A stretch of DNA of 64,000 nt from Pedobacter frigoris (GTDB lineage: Bacteria; Bacteroidota; Bacteroidia; Sphingobacteriales; Sphingobacteriaceae): assembly GCF_005116445.1 (NCBI RefSeq), contig NZ_SWBQ01000001.1, positions 682,001 to 746,000 of the forward strand, in the 5' to 3' direction. Made by a program: the position numbers and the translations under genes. Below are positions 7,905 to 15,973 of the stretch, one piece after another. The notes beneath the pieces were generated by a model. The model had not been told where the DNA came from. It saw nothing but the letters and a program-made list of their open reading frames with translations, and searched no databases. Position 1 is the stretch's first letter, and every line of letters begins with the position of its first letter.

Positions 7905-9122
7905 ATGTGTGCCCTGTTGAGTTTAGCGTCTGGTTTAACCAATTGTGCCGGTGCAGAAGTACATCTGGCACAGGATGGTACTTATGTGGTTAAAGTCGTT
8001 AAAATCTCATTAGATAAGCAACAGGTTCATATCGGTTCAAAAAAAACGCATAAAGGTTCTCTTGCAAAAATTACACCTGAACCAATTACAGTACCATTGG
8101 CGATTACACTTACGGGAAGGGGCATTCTGGTTAAGAGAACTGCGAGGATAGATGTGGTGTCTGAAAGTAGTCTGCAACATCTTTTTCCTACATTGAAGCT
8201 TGCTGAGTTTTATGTGCAGCATTTTGTTTCCGGAGCACATTCGTTTGTTGCAATTGTAAGGAGAGAAGTAGCTGATGCGGTAATGGGTGCTTTTAAAAAG
8301 CAAGGTGCTGAAGTACTGATGTTGAGTTTGGGTGCTTTTGTTGTTGATCAGGTGATCCCTCAACTGAATTCTTATTCGGAAGTACTCAGGTTCGATGGGC
8401 ATCAGGTAGAAATGAATGCGGATAAGAGTTGGAAAGAATACAATTATCAAAGTGGTTTAACACTAGGGTTTCCATTGAAGATTGACATAGAGACGATGCC
8501 GGAAGAATATCTGCTGGCATATGCTACCGCTTTTCAATTGATACTGAATGACAAACTTCCGTTGATAGAAGTGGATGCTGATCACATTAAAGATAGATTA
8601 GAAGAGCATGCTGCGAAGCTGAAGTTCAAAAAGTATGGAACATTGATGCTGTTTGTGTTCTTTGCTTTGCTGATGGTCAATTTTCTACTGTTGAGCATGT
8701 ACAACTCAAGTAATCAGGAATTGATGAGTAAGGCGGGCAAACAATCTTATTTATTTGAGAATAGGCAGAAACTGGAAGAGGAGGTTAAGGGTAAAGAAAA
8801 CCTGGTAAATAAATTGGGCTGGAATAAGGGATACAGATATGCTTATCTATGTGACCAATTGGCGAGTTCGCTGCCTAAGGAACTGACCCTGCATGAACTG
8901 CAAATCAATCCATTGTCAGGAAATACGATAGGACTGATCAAAGATACCGATCTGGAAACGGGCAACATGAAGATCAAAGGGCAGACGACCAGTGTATATG
9001 CTGTGAATAACTGGATCTATGAATTGAAGCAAAAGGCTTGGGTAAAGGATGTACAGCTGGAAAAATATGCCGCTGACGATCAGAACGAAGCGCAGGTTTT
9101 TACGATATTATTAAATTATTAG
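7905..9122 (+). CDS. GspL/PilM-PilN-like inner-membrane platform protein
   Basis: A 405-residue protein with one transmembrane segment at about 245-266 (LMLFVFFALLMVNFLLL). The N-terminal ~240 residues would be cytoplasmic and could correspond to the actin-like PilM/GspL domain that docks the ATPase. After the helix comes a coiled-coil-prone stretch (QELMSKAGK to LEEEVKGKE), then a ferredoxin-like PilN fold with LPKELTLHELQINPL and WIYELKQKAWVKDVQLEKY. I assign it by topology, by position between secretin and GspM-like gene, and by the PilN-like C-terminus; sequence identity to model GspL is not obvious. The start four bases after the secretin stop suggests translational coupling. Confidence 0.65.
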   Translation: MCALLSLASGLTNCAGAEVHLAQDGTYVVKVVKISLDKQQVHIGSKKTHKGSLAKITPEPITVPLAITLTGRGILVKRTARIDVVSESSLQHLFPTLKLAEFYVQHFVSGAHSFVAIVRREVADAVMGAFKKQGAEVLMLSLGAFVVDQVIPQLNSYSEVLRFDGHQVEMNADKSWKEYNYQSGLTLGFPLKIDIETMPEEYLLAYATAFQLILNDKLPLIEVDADHIKDRLEEHAAKLKFKKYGTLMLFVFFALLMVNFLLLSMYNSSNQELMSKAGKQSYLFENRQKLEEEVKGKENLVNKLGWNKGYRYAYLCDQLASSLPKELTLHELQINPLSGNTIGLIKDTDLETGNMKIKGQTTSVYAVNNWIYELKQKAWVKDVQLEKYAADDQNEAQVFTILLNY

Positions 9123-9125
9123 GCT

Positions 9126-9668
9126 ATGCTTTCAAAGTTAAACTATGTACAAAAGAATAAACTGCTGCTTCCTTTATTGGTAGCGGGGCTTTTATTGTGC
9201 TGGTTTTTGGCCTTTAGCAAAACCTTTGATGCCATTAAGTTAAATCATAAGCTCAATGATGATTCTTCGAAGAACAGCGACATTTCATTTAATCCTGTTT
9301 ACACTCAGCGTAAATTGTCGGCACTCAATGAAATATTAAAAGGATATAAAGTCGCTGGTCAGTGGAATGATCAATTGTGGATGCAATCTTCTGCTATAGC
9401 TGCCAAGAATGGTGTTGCCGTAGATTTTACATTAAATAAACCAGGCCTGGAGCCAGATAGCACGCAAGTGGGGCAATCGCAAACTTTGTATTTTCATGGG
9501 AGGTTTGTTCAGCTGGTAAAAGTGATAGACACATTGGAAAGCCTGAAAGGAATCGGCAGGATCTCTGGATTGAAAATCAGAGCACCTAAGGCTGATGCTG
9601 AAGGGGATAAGCAGAGCAAGAGTGAGTTGAGGGTTGATTTTAGGGCAGGGGAGATTCGTCTAAATTAA
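9126..9668 (+). CDS. GspM/PilO-like inner-membrane protein
   Basis: A 180-residue bitopic protein: short cytoplasmic start, one membrane helix at about 14-31 (LLPLLVAGLLLCWFLAF), then a periplasmic part with a helical region and a beta-rich end (YFHGRFVQLVKVIDTLES, then GRISGLKIRAP). This topology and the phrase on separation of variables around a small ferredoxin-like domain fit GspM/PilO, the partner of GspL/PilN. It is the last gene of the secretion operon, three bases after its predecessor. No gene for the polytopic GspF/PilC platform protein is found here. Confidence 0.6.
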   Translation: MLSKLNYVQKNKLLLPLLVAGLLLCWFLAFSKTFDAIKLNHKLNDDSSKNSDISFNPVYTQRKLSALNEILKGYKVAGQWNDQLWMQSSAIAAKNGVAVDFTLNKPGLEPDSTQVGQSQTLYFHGRFVQLVKVIDTLESLKGIGRISGLKIRAPKADAEGDKQSKSELRVDFRAGEIRLN

Positions 9669-9702
9669 TCGATGATTTTTGTGAAAAGAATGAACAGGGA
9701 TT

Positions 9703-11295
9703 GTGGAATTAACATTGTATTTGTTATTGAATAGATATGCATTGCTGAGCGGGCTTAGGGAAAAGATCGACAGCCTGTCTTATGATTATGAAGGTGGCAG
9801 ACATGTTAAGATAGACGACCTGAGCGGTGCATCTTCGGGAGTAAAGGCATTAGGCTTTAATGACCAGGTACAGCAGGCTACTGAGTATGTGTATGACGGA
9901 AATGGTAGGTTGATATCAGATGTAAATAAGGGTATTACTGCCGTTGCTTACAATGCAGCCAACCTGCCAGATGAGATCACCTGGACTTCAACAAAGAAAT
10001 TGGCTTACATGTACAATGCTGAGGGCGAGAAGTTGCAGAAGAAGTATGTTGATGGTTCGGTTACCATGATTACGGCTTATAACAGGGGGATTGAATATGT
10101 AGGCACGCATGTGAACAGTCTGCAGTTGCAATATGTCCAGACCAGTGAGGGGCGTGCGTGGTTTAATGGCAGCGAGTTTATTTATGAGTACAATCTGACA
10201 GATCATCTGGGCAATGTAAGAGCTACGATTGATGCTGATCCCTCAGATGTGACACAGCGTACTGCAAGATTGGTGCAGGAGAATAGTTACTATCCTTTTG
10301 GTATGGTGATGCCCGGTGCTGATATAAATTATACAGCGGGTAATAAGAATAATTACCTGTATACCGGAAAGGAATTCCAGGAAGAGTTGGGCGAATATGA
10401 TCATGGTGCAAGGTTCTATGATCCTGCAATAGCGAGATGGAGTGTGGCGGATCCTTTGGCAGAACAGTTTTATGGGGTGTCGCCTTATAATTATGTGTTT
10501 AATAATCCAATGGCTTTTACTGATCCTACGGGGATGTATCCTGACCGGCCCGATTGGATTCCGGAGGGGGCTACTGTAGACGAGAACGATCCGAATAGAT
10601 ATTATTGGACTGATCCTGACGGGTACCGTAATACTTATGTCGTAGGAGAGAGAAAGGGAGGTAACAATTCTGGAGAAGGAGGTAGAGCGTATGCTGATGC
10701 GCAGAGAGCGGCGCGAGAGGCAGCGAGGAATGCAGCTATCGATCAAAGGAATCGATTAATATCCGGTATGGGATGGGATTCTGAGTGGCTCACTCCGGAG
10801 ACAGCAGAAGATAGAGATAAACGACAAAAACGAGAAAAAGAGGCGAGAAGTCAGGCTGCTTATAATTCAAAAAAAGGTAACTTTGGGCAGAATGCTAAAA
10901 AGCCAAGTTATAGCTCAATTGAGGAAGTTCCTGTATTTGCAGTCTCGTTTTTAAAAAATGGTGAAGGGGCTACCCTACCTGGTATTGGGATTTTTGTCGG
11001 TTTTGAAGATGCTAAAGATTTGCAGCTGTTAAGACATGAATATGGGCATATGCTTCAAGCGAAAAAAGTTGGGTATCTCAAGTGGTATTATAATTGGGCG
11101 CCAGCAAGCGTTAAAAGTGCTAAAAAAAATGGTGCAGGTCATAAAACTTATTGGACGGAGGCAGATGCTAATCGAAGGTCATATGAATATTTTAAAAGTC
11201 CTAAAGAATGGAATAAAAATAGATTTCCATTGGAAACAAAAGTAGCTAACCCTGTTATATCACCAAAAGATGTTTACAATGCTTTATTTTATTAA
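9703..11295 (+). CDS. 5'-truncated Rhs core with HEYGH metallopeptidase-like tip
   Basis: A 530-residue ORF called from a GTG at 9703. It has no signal peptide and enters directly into YD-repeat sequence (SLSYDYEGG, ATEYVYDGNGRLI, LAYMYNAEGEKL). The Rhs core follows with LTDHLGNVRATI, YPFGMVMPG, YLYTGKE, DHGARFYDPAIARW and the boundary DPTGMYP near residue 278. The variable tip has HEYGH at 445-449 and WTEADANRR with E486, which together resemble a zinc metallopeptidase site (HExxH plus downstream Glu). Full Rhs proteins of this group are usually well over 1000 residues, so the N-terminal half and export signal are missing. A lipoprotein gene follows after one base. Confidence 0.75.
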   Translation: MELTLYLLLNRYALLSGLREKIDSLSYDYEGGRHVKIDDLSGASSGVKALGFNDQVQQATEYVYDGNGRLISDVNKGITAVAYNAANLPDEITWTSTKKLAYMYNAEGEKLQKKYVDGSVTMITAYNRGIEYVGTHVNSLQLQYVQTSEGRAWFNGSEFIYEYNLTDHLGNVRATIDADPSDVTQRTARLVQENSYYPFGMVMPGADINYTAGNKNNYLYTGKEFQEELGEYDHGARFYDPAIARWSVADPLAEQFYGVSPYNYVFNNPMAFTDPTGMYPDRPDWIPEGATVDENDPNRYYWTDPDGYRNTYVVGERKGGNNSGEGGRAYADAQRAAREAARNAAIDQRNRLISGMGWDSEWLTPETAEDRDKRQKREKEARSQAAYNSKKGNFGQNAKKPSYSSIEEVPVFAVSFLKNGEGATLPGIGIFVGFEDAKDLQLLRHEYGHMLQAKKVGYLKWYYNWAPASVKSAKKNGAGHKTYWTEADANRRSYEYFKSPKEWNKNRFPLETKVANPVISPKDVYNALFY

Positions 11296-11296
11296 T

Positions 11297-11698
11297 ATGG
11301 ATAAATCTTTCATCATAGTCGTGCTCGGAATATTTCTGTCATCGTGTGCTTATGATCCAGGTGATAAGAGATTGCAAATCACTAATAATACTGGTCACCA
11401 GATTAGTTATGAATATGGGGCAGATACTGTCCCTTACACCAATAATTTAATTGAGTATTATTTGTCGACAGTTATTTACCCGAATGAAAGTATGAACATA
11501 CCGGAGAATGACGCTAATTGGCCAGCATTTGTTTCAAATAGCAGATATGGAAAAATGTATCTGTTTATCTACGAATTGGACTCACTTAGAAAATATGATA
11601 GTATAGACACAGTAAATAAAAAGGGGATTTATAGAAGAATGGAATATTCTTTAGACGAACTGGAGAAGTTGGATTGGAAAATTGAGATTACGAAATAA
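11297..11698 (+). CDS. Small lipoprotein, candidate immunity protein of the HEYGH tip
   Basis: A 133-residue lipoprotein from the ATG at 11297; a longer reading from 11270 would overlap the Rhs gene and bury the signal peptide. The lipobox is GIFLSSC, followed by AYDPGDKRLQITNNTGHQISY. The mature domain begins with a short beta-rich segment often seen in Bacteroidota proteins beside Rhs tips. Tight spacing behind the Rhs tip supports an immunity role outside the cytoplasm; this is inference. Confidence 0.55.
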   Translation: MDKSFIIVVLGIFLSSCAYDPGDKRLQITNNTGHQISYEYGADTVPYTNNLIEYYLSTVIYPNESMNIPENDANWPAFVSNSRYGKMYLFIYELDSLRKYDSIDTVNKKGIYRRMEYSLDELEKLDWKIEITK

Positions 11699-12062
11699 TA
11701 CGAATTGATCGCGATGGCGTAGTGGTATTCCTTACTAGTTATTGGAATTCAAGCAGGCTTTTTGAATTTCTAATTTTATTGGTAATTGTGCAGGCGTCCA
11801 AAAGAAGAAATGCTACTTATAACAAGTTGGGTAGTGTTGGGTATTTTAGCGAAAGTGGCCAGTTATTCCGCATTTAAACTGACACCTCCATTTCGGGTAA
11901 AAGTGGTTGTTTTGGCAGTATCAGACTGTTTTTTACTTAATAATATTGATTGGCTGTTTCGGCTAAATCCGTAAAATTATTGTATAACAATGTCCATTTG
12001 AAAAATTTGAAGATATCGACAACCTATCTTGGTCCCGCTGGTCTGATTTCTGGTTTAAACCA
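11699..12062. other. Non-coding interval with possible mobile-element end
   Basis: No supported gene. Short open frames lack codon structure and known motifs. Around 11855-11925 there are several loosely repeated AGTGG/GGCCAGT-type blocks (GTGGCCAGTTATTCCGC, then AAAGTGGTTGTTTTGGCAGT) that recall the multiple terminal repeats of IS21-like elements; no transposase is present. This would fit an old insertion at the edge of the Rhs region, but the call is weak. Confidence 0.25.
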
Positions 12063-12090
12063 CAAAAGGCCGGAATCCTCCGGCCTTTTG
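12063..12090. terminator. Strong 12-bp stem terminator
   Basis: A perfect 12-base stem (CAAAAGGCCGGA at 12063-12074 and its complement at 12079-12090) with a four-base loop ATCC. The A-run before and the T-run after allow it to work in both directions. It closes the Rhs/secretion region on one side and the minus-strand gene ending at 12120 on the other. Confidence 0.85.
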
Positions 12091-12119
12091 TACGTATTAG
12101 CTATTGTTATATATGGGGG

Positions 12120-12431
12120 TTATTCAATAATTTTACCGTCTTTGTCGATTTTCAAAGAACCGGTTTCCTGCTCTTTCTTCACGTTGATCAGATAGTAAGA
12201 AGTTTTGTCTGCATTGGTTACTAAAAACGCTGCAGTTGGAGTCCAGGCTTTAACCGGATCAGACTGTAGGGTCTTCGTAACTGCCTCTGGAAGGTCTTTC
12301 AACTCAACCGGAGCTTTTGTAGTACTATCTTGTTGTACAGCAACTATAATTGGGTTTTTGATGTTACTTGCTTTTACTGTTGTTAATCCTGCTACTGCTA
12401 AAAATGCTGCTGATAAGATGATCTTTTTCAT
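12120..12431 (-). CDS. Small secreted protein of unknown function
   Basis: A 103-residue protein with a clear signal peptide (MKKIILSAAFLAVAGLTTVKA) and a compact mature domain: PVELKDLPEAVTKTL, AAFLV, YYLINVKKEQETGSLKIDKDGKIIE. The helix followed by beta strands and the ending on DKDGKII resemble the small periplasmic PepSY-like proteins common in Sphingobacteriaceae, but I cannot name the family with certainty. It stands alone between the terminator at 12063 and the divergent map gene. Confidence 0.75.
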   Translation of the reverse strand: MKKIILSAAFLAVAGLTTVKASNIKNPIIVAVQQDSTTKAPVELKDLPEAVTKTLQSDPVKAWTPTAAFLVTNADKTSYYLINVKKEQETGSLKIDKDGKIIE

Positions 12432-12670
12432 AATACTTATTTAATGTTTCAGTTAAAAACTCATGTTAATTCTGTGTAGTGTATGCTTCATAATGATACC
12501 AAATCTTGAGATTTTTGGCACTGCTTTGATTATTAGTGGTTTATCTTTTTGAGTGTGTAAAAATATTGTAGAATCTCTCTACACTCTGTTGAATAAAGAA
12601 GCAGATTTGGAGGTGTTTCGCTATATTTACAAAAAGCCCTCAGACTCCATTTATTTTAATCACCAAGCTT

Positions 12671-13435
12671 ATGTCAATCACATCACAGGAAGAACTTTTA
12701 GGAATGCAGCAGATCAGCAATGCTGTTGCAGAAACTTTGAAACAGATGAGGGAATACGCTGCTCCGGGCATGACCACTAAAGAACTCGACGACTTTGGTG
12801 GTAATCTCCTGAATGCAATGGGGGCCAAATCTGCACCAAGGCTGACTTACGATTTTCCGGGCTGGACTTGCATCAGCGTAAATAATGAGGTAGCACATGG
12901 TATTCCTACTGAAAATAAAATCCTGAAAGAAGGTGATCTGATCAATATTGACGTGTCTGCAGAACTGAATGGCTTTTGGGCAGATAATGGTGGCTCTTTC
13001 ATTTTGGGTGAAGACATTAATCAGCTTCAGCCACTGGTAGATGCATCGAAACAAATTCTTAAGAAAGCCATCGCGCAAATCAAAGGGGGAGTTAAAATCG
13101 CTGAAATAGGTAGGTTAATTGAGACTGAAGCTAAGAAATCAGGATATAAAGTAATTAAAAACCTTGCCGGACATGGTGTAGGCAGAAGCTTGCACGAGGA
13201 ACCTCATGAAATACTAAACTGTTACGACAGGTATAATACCGGCCGTTTCAAAAAGAATTCTGTAGTAGCTATCGAGACCTTTATCGCGACTGACTCCACT
13301 TATGCTGATCAGCAGGAGGACGGCTGGACATTAATCGGCAACAAAGGTGGCTTTGTAGCTCAGCACGAGCATACCATTGTGGTTACCGACGGGCAGCCTA
13401 TGATATTGACTTCAGTAAACGGCATCTGGAGTTAA
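12671..13435 (+). CDS. map: Type I methionine aminopeptidase
   Basis: This 254-residue enzyme removes the initiator methionine from nascent proteins in the cytoplasm. The five metal ligands are all in place: D94 (NID), D105 (FWAD), H168 (LAGHGVG), E202 (IETF) and E233 (QHEH). H76 in NEVAHGIP is the usual substrate-site histidine. Length matches the type Ia class with no N-terminal extension. It starts 227 bases after the divergent small secreted protein gene and ends 10 bases before the MutS-like gene, so the two are probably co-transcribed. The pairing with the MutS-like gene has no known functional reason. Confidence 0.95.
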   Translation: MSITSQEELLGMQQISNAVAETLKQMREYAAPGMTTKELDDFGGNLLNAMGAKSAPRLTYDFPGWTCISVNNEVAHGIPTENKILKEGDLINIDVSAELNGFWADNGGSFILGEDINQLQPLVDASKQILKKAIAQIKGGVKIAEIGRLIETEAKKSGYKVIKNLAGHGVGRSLHEEPHEILNCYDRYNTGRFKKNSVVAIETFIATDSTYADQQEDGWTLIGNKGGFVAQHEHTIVVTDGQPMILTSVNGIWS

Positions 13436-13445
13436 TTGACAATTG

Positions 13446-14792
13446 ATGGAAAGATTCGATGTTGATGCGCAGACGCTAAATGATCTTCAGGTTTTTGGAA
13501 AAGGGAAGCGCGATAGAAGCGTATTCTCTACATTCAACTTCACGACAACATTGGGTGGACTGGAAAAACTAAGGATCATTTTTGAAAACCCACTGATTGA
13601 TATCGAGCTCATTGCCCACAGAAAACAGTTGATTGCCTTTTTGCAAAAAGAAGCTATCGAAATGGATTTTGATAAAGAATCCATAGATTTCATTGAATTC
13701 TTCTTAAACCAGAGAACGGAACCTAAACCTTTTAGTAAGTTCAGGGTAGTGAAGGATAGCGTGAACAATTTCACCGGACTCACACAGGAGAGCTATAATA
13801 AACTGCGTGGAATTCATGGGATTTTAGACCTGATAAAAGTATTGCATGAGTTTTCGCAAAACTTAAATGACGATGGCCTTCCGGAACTGCTTTTGAACAT
13901 AAAAACTGCTGTTTTGGAAATAGCAGAGGTGCCTGATATAAAATCAGGCTTGAATACCAGACCCGGAATATTAAATATTTCTGAACTGGCTAAATGTGAC
14001 TTTCTGATCAGAAAGACCTTACTAAAGAAAATAAAGGCGCTGCTGGAACTGGTGTATCAACTGGATGCTTATCTCTCGGTCGTCAAGGCAGCAAATACAC
14101 ATGGCTTGAGCTATCCGGTTTTGAACGGAGATAAAAAGCGTATGATCAAAATGCAGGGTGTATTTCACTTATTCGTAGATGATGCAATCGCCAATGATGT
14201 GGAATTTTCCTTGGATCAGAACGTGTGTTTCGTGACCGGTGTAAACATGGCCGGCAAGTCGACTTTTCTCAAATCTATAGCTGTTTGTGTTTATCTGGCA
14301 CATTTGGGATTCCCGGTGCCTGCCCGATACATGGAGTTTAGCGTGTTTGACGGTCTGATCACTACCATTAATTTGTCTGACAATCTCAATGAAGGATACA
14401 GCCACTTTTACAACGAGGTAAGGCGGGTAAAACATGTGGCTGAAAAGATCAGCGCTTCAAAAAGCATGGTAGTTGTTTTTGATGAATTGTTCCGGGGTAC
14501 CAATGTAAAAGATGCATACGATGCTTCACTTTCGATTATAGATGCTTTTTCGAAGATCAGGGACAGTTTCTTTGTCGTGTCTACTCATATTACTGAAGTG
14601 GCGAAAGAGTTAGAACAGAACGCCAATATCAATTTCAGTTTCCTGGAGACAAGAATGGTAGATGGTAGGCCAGTTTTTAGTTATCAGTTGAAAAAGGGTA
14701 TTACTGATGAACGCATGGGAATGTGGATTGTAGAGAATGAGGGGATATTGGAAATCCTGAAAGGCAAGATAGAAAGTAATGTATTGAAATAA
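13446..14792 (+). CDS. Short MutS-related ATPase (core and ATPase domains only)
   Basis: A 448-residue protein starting at ATG 13446. It has the MutS ATPase with Walker A GVNMAGKST (265-273), the LSDNLNEGYSHFYNE signature region (about 320-334) and Walker B VVVFDE (D346, E347), followed by RGTN and the switch motif STHITE. The N-terminal half looks like the helical lever/clamp core. The mismatch-recognition domain of MutS and the Smr nuclease of MutS2 are both absent, so classic mismatch repair is unlikely. The role is unknown; DNA-structure binding is plausible from the family. Confidence 0.8.
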   Translation: MERFDVDAQTLNDLQVFGKGKRDRSVFSTFNFTTTLGGLEKLRIIFENPLIDIELIAHRKQLIAFLQKEAIEMDFDKESIDFIEFFLNQRTEPKPFSKFRVVKDSVNNFTGLTQESYNKLRGIHGILDLIKVLHEFSQNLNDDGLPELLLNIKTAVLEIAEVPDIKSGLNTRPGILNISELAKCDFLIRKTLLKKIKALLELVYQLDAYLSVVKAANTHGLSYPVLNGDKKRMIKMQGVFHLFVDDAIANDVEFSLDQNVCFVTGVNMAGKSTFLKSIAVCVYLAHLGFPVPARYMEFSVFDGLITTINLSDNLNEGYSHFYNEVRRVKHVAEKISASKSMVVVFDELFRGTNVKDAYDASLSIIDAFSKIRDSFFVVSTHITEVAKELEQNANINFSFLETRMVDGRPVFSYQLKKGITDERMGMWIVENEGILEILKGKIESNVLK

Positions 14793-14814
14793 AGGGAGCT
14801 CTAGCCCCCTTTAT
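14789..14814. terminator. Weak terminator between convergent genes
   Basis: An 8-base stem (ATAAAGGG at 14789-14796 with CCCTTTAT at 14807-14814) overlaps the stop of the MutS-like gene and precedes the convergent end of the TlpA-like gene at 14826. The stem is short and the U-tract poor. Confidence 0.4.
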
Positions 14815-14825
14815 TCTGATTACTT

Positions 14826-15962
14826 TTAGTTCAACAATTCGTTCAGTTTTTTATTCAGTACTTCTCCCATCAGATGAGCACCTACAATCTTGCCATCAGG
14901 GCTGATCAGAAAATTAGCTGGTACACCAGATATGCCGTAAACTTTACGGGCTTCACTTTCCCAGCCCTTCAGGTCGGATACCTGTGTCCAGGTCAGTCCG
15001 TCTTTCTTGATCGCTTCCAGCCATTTGGCCTTATCACTATCTACAGAAACACCCAGAATCTCAAAGCCTTTGTCTTTGTAAATGGCATATTGCTTCAACA
15101 GATTCGGGCTTTCTGCACGGCATGGTGAACACCAGCTCGCCCAGAATTCTACCAGTACGTATTTGCCTTTATAGTCCGATAGTGATACCGGTTTTCCATT
15201 CACATCTTTTTGTGTGAAGTTTGGCGCAGCTGAACCGATCGCAGTAACCTTATCTGCATTAAGTAGCTTGTATAAGCTTTGTCCATCGTAAGACAAACGT
15301 AGCTTCTCGCTCATCTTATTAAATACAGCTAAGATCACTTCCGGCTTATTGCGATAATTTGCTTCAGACAGGCTGTGCATGGCAAAGTAGGAGTTCGGGT
15401 TTTTACCGGCAAATTCCAGAATCTTTGCCCTTCTCGAAGCCTGCATATCGTTTACCTGTTTATCCAGTGCCTTGAAAAACAAGGTGTCCTTTTTTTGCTC
15501 AGGAGTGGCATGACTTAGTATAAAATTAGCATTGTGGTGTATGGTCATTACCGGCGGACCCACGGCTTTGATAAAAGCGATAGATTCATCATAAACTTTA
15601 GAACCTGTCCATTTCGCATTGTAGAGAGAATCAGCAGAATTAATCTGTATGTTTTCCTTTCCAAAGCTTGGGTAAATGACATCGCCCAGACCGCCAGTGC
15701 CATAGATTTCCTTATCTCTGATGCCCTCACGTGAGAGCGTCATCCGGCCGGAAGCGATGTTTGCAATGTATCCGGTAAATTTGAAAGTACCGTTTACCAG
15801 TTCACAAGAATCTGATTTTCCACTGCCATCAGAACCGTAATCCAGATAGATCTTTGCGGGTTTATTTAAGTTTCCAATTTTACCACTAATGGTAAAATTG
15901 GGTTTTTGAGCGGCTGCAACGATCGGTGAAAGTGCAGCAAGTATTAAGAATTTTAATTTCAT
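14826..15962 (-). CDS. TlpA/ResA-like thiol-disulfide oxidoreductase with DUF4369-like N-terminus
   Basis: A 378-residue periplasmic protein. It has a signal peptide ending near AAAQ (residue 19), a beta-rich N-terminal domain of the DUF4369 type (FTISGKIGNLNKPAKIYLDY), a helical linker and a C-terminal thioredoxin fold with WASWCSPC (C278 and C281) and the conserved cis-Pro region SGVPANFLI. Such proteins reduce or isomerise disulfides in the periplasm. It is the last gene of the SusC-SusD operon, 11 bases after the PKD-like gene, so it may keep the surface receptor complex or its ligands in the right redox state. Confidence 0.88.
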   Translation of the reverse strand: MKLKFLILAALSPIVAAAQKPNFTISGKIGNLNKPAKIYLDYGSDGSGKSDSCELVNGTFKFTGYIANIASGRMTLSREGIRDKEIYGTGGLGDVIYPSFGKENIQINSADSLYNAKWTGSKVYDESIAFIKAVGPPVMTIHHNANFILSHATPEQKKDTLFFKALDKQVNDMQASRRAKILEFAGKNPNSYFAMHSLSEANYRNKPEVILAVFNKMSEKLRLSYDGQSLYKLLNADKVTAIGSAAPNFTQKDVNGKPVSLSDYKGKYVLVEFWASWCSPCRAESPNLLKQYAIYKDKGFEILGVSVDSDKAKWLEAIKKDGLTWTQVSDLKGWESEARKVYGISGVPANFLISPDGKIVGAHLMGEVLNKKLNELLN

Positions 15963-15973
15963 ATGTGTGTTGC

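Noticed and set aside
8037..8450. 137-residue antisense frame in the GspL/PilN-like gene
   Set aside because: No start context, no family and fully inside a well-supported operon gene.
10243..10746. 167-residue antisense frame over the Rhs core
   Set aside because: The Rhs core on the plus strand has unmistakable motifs; the antisense frame has none.
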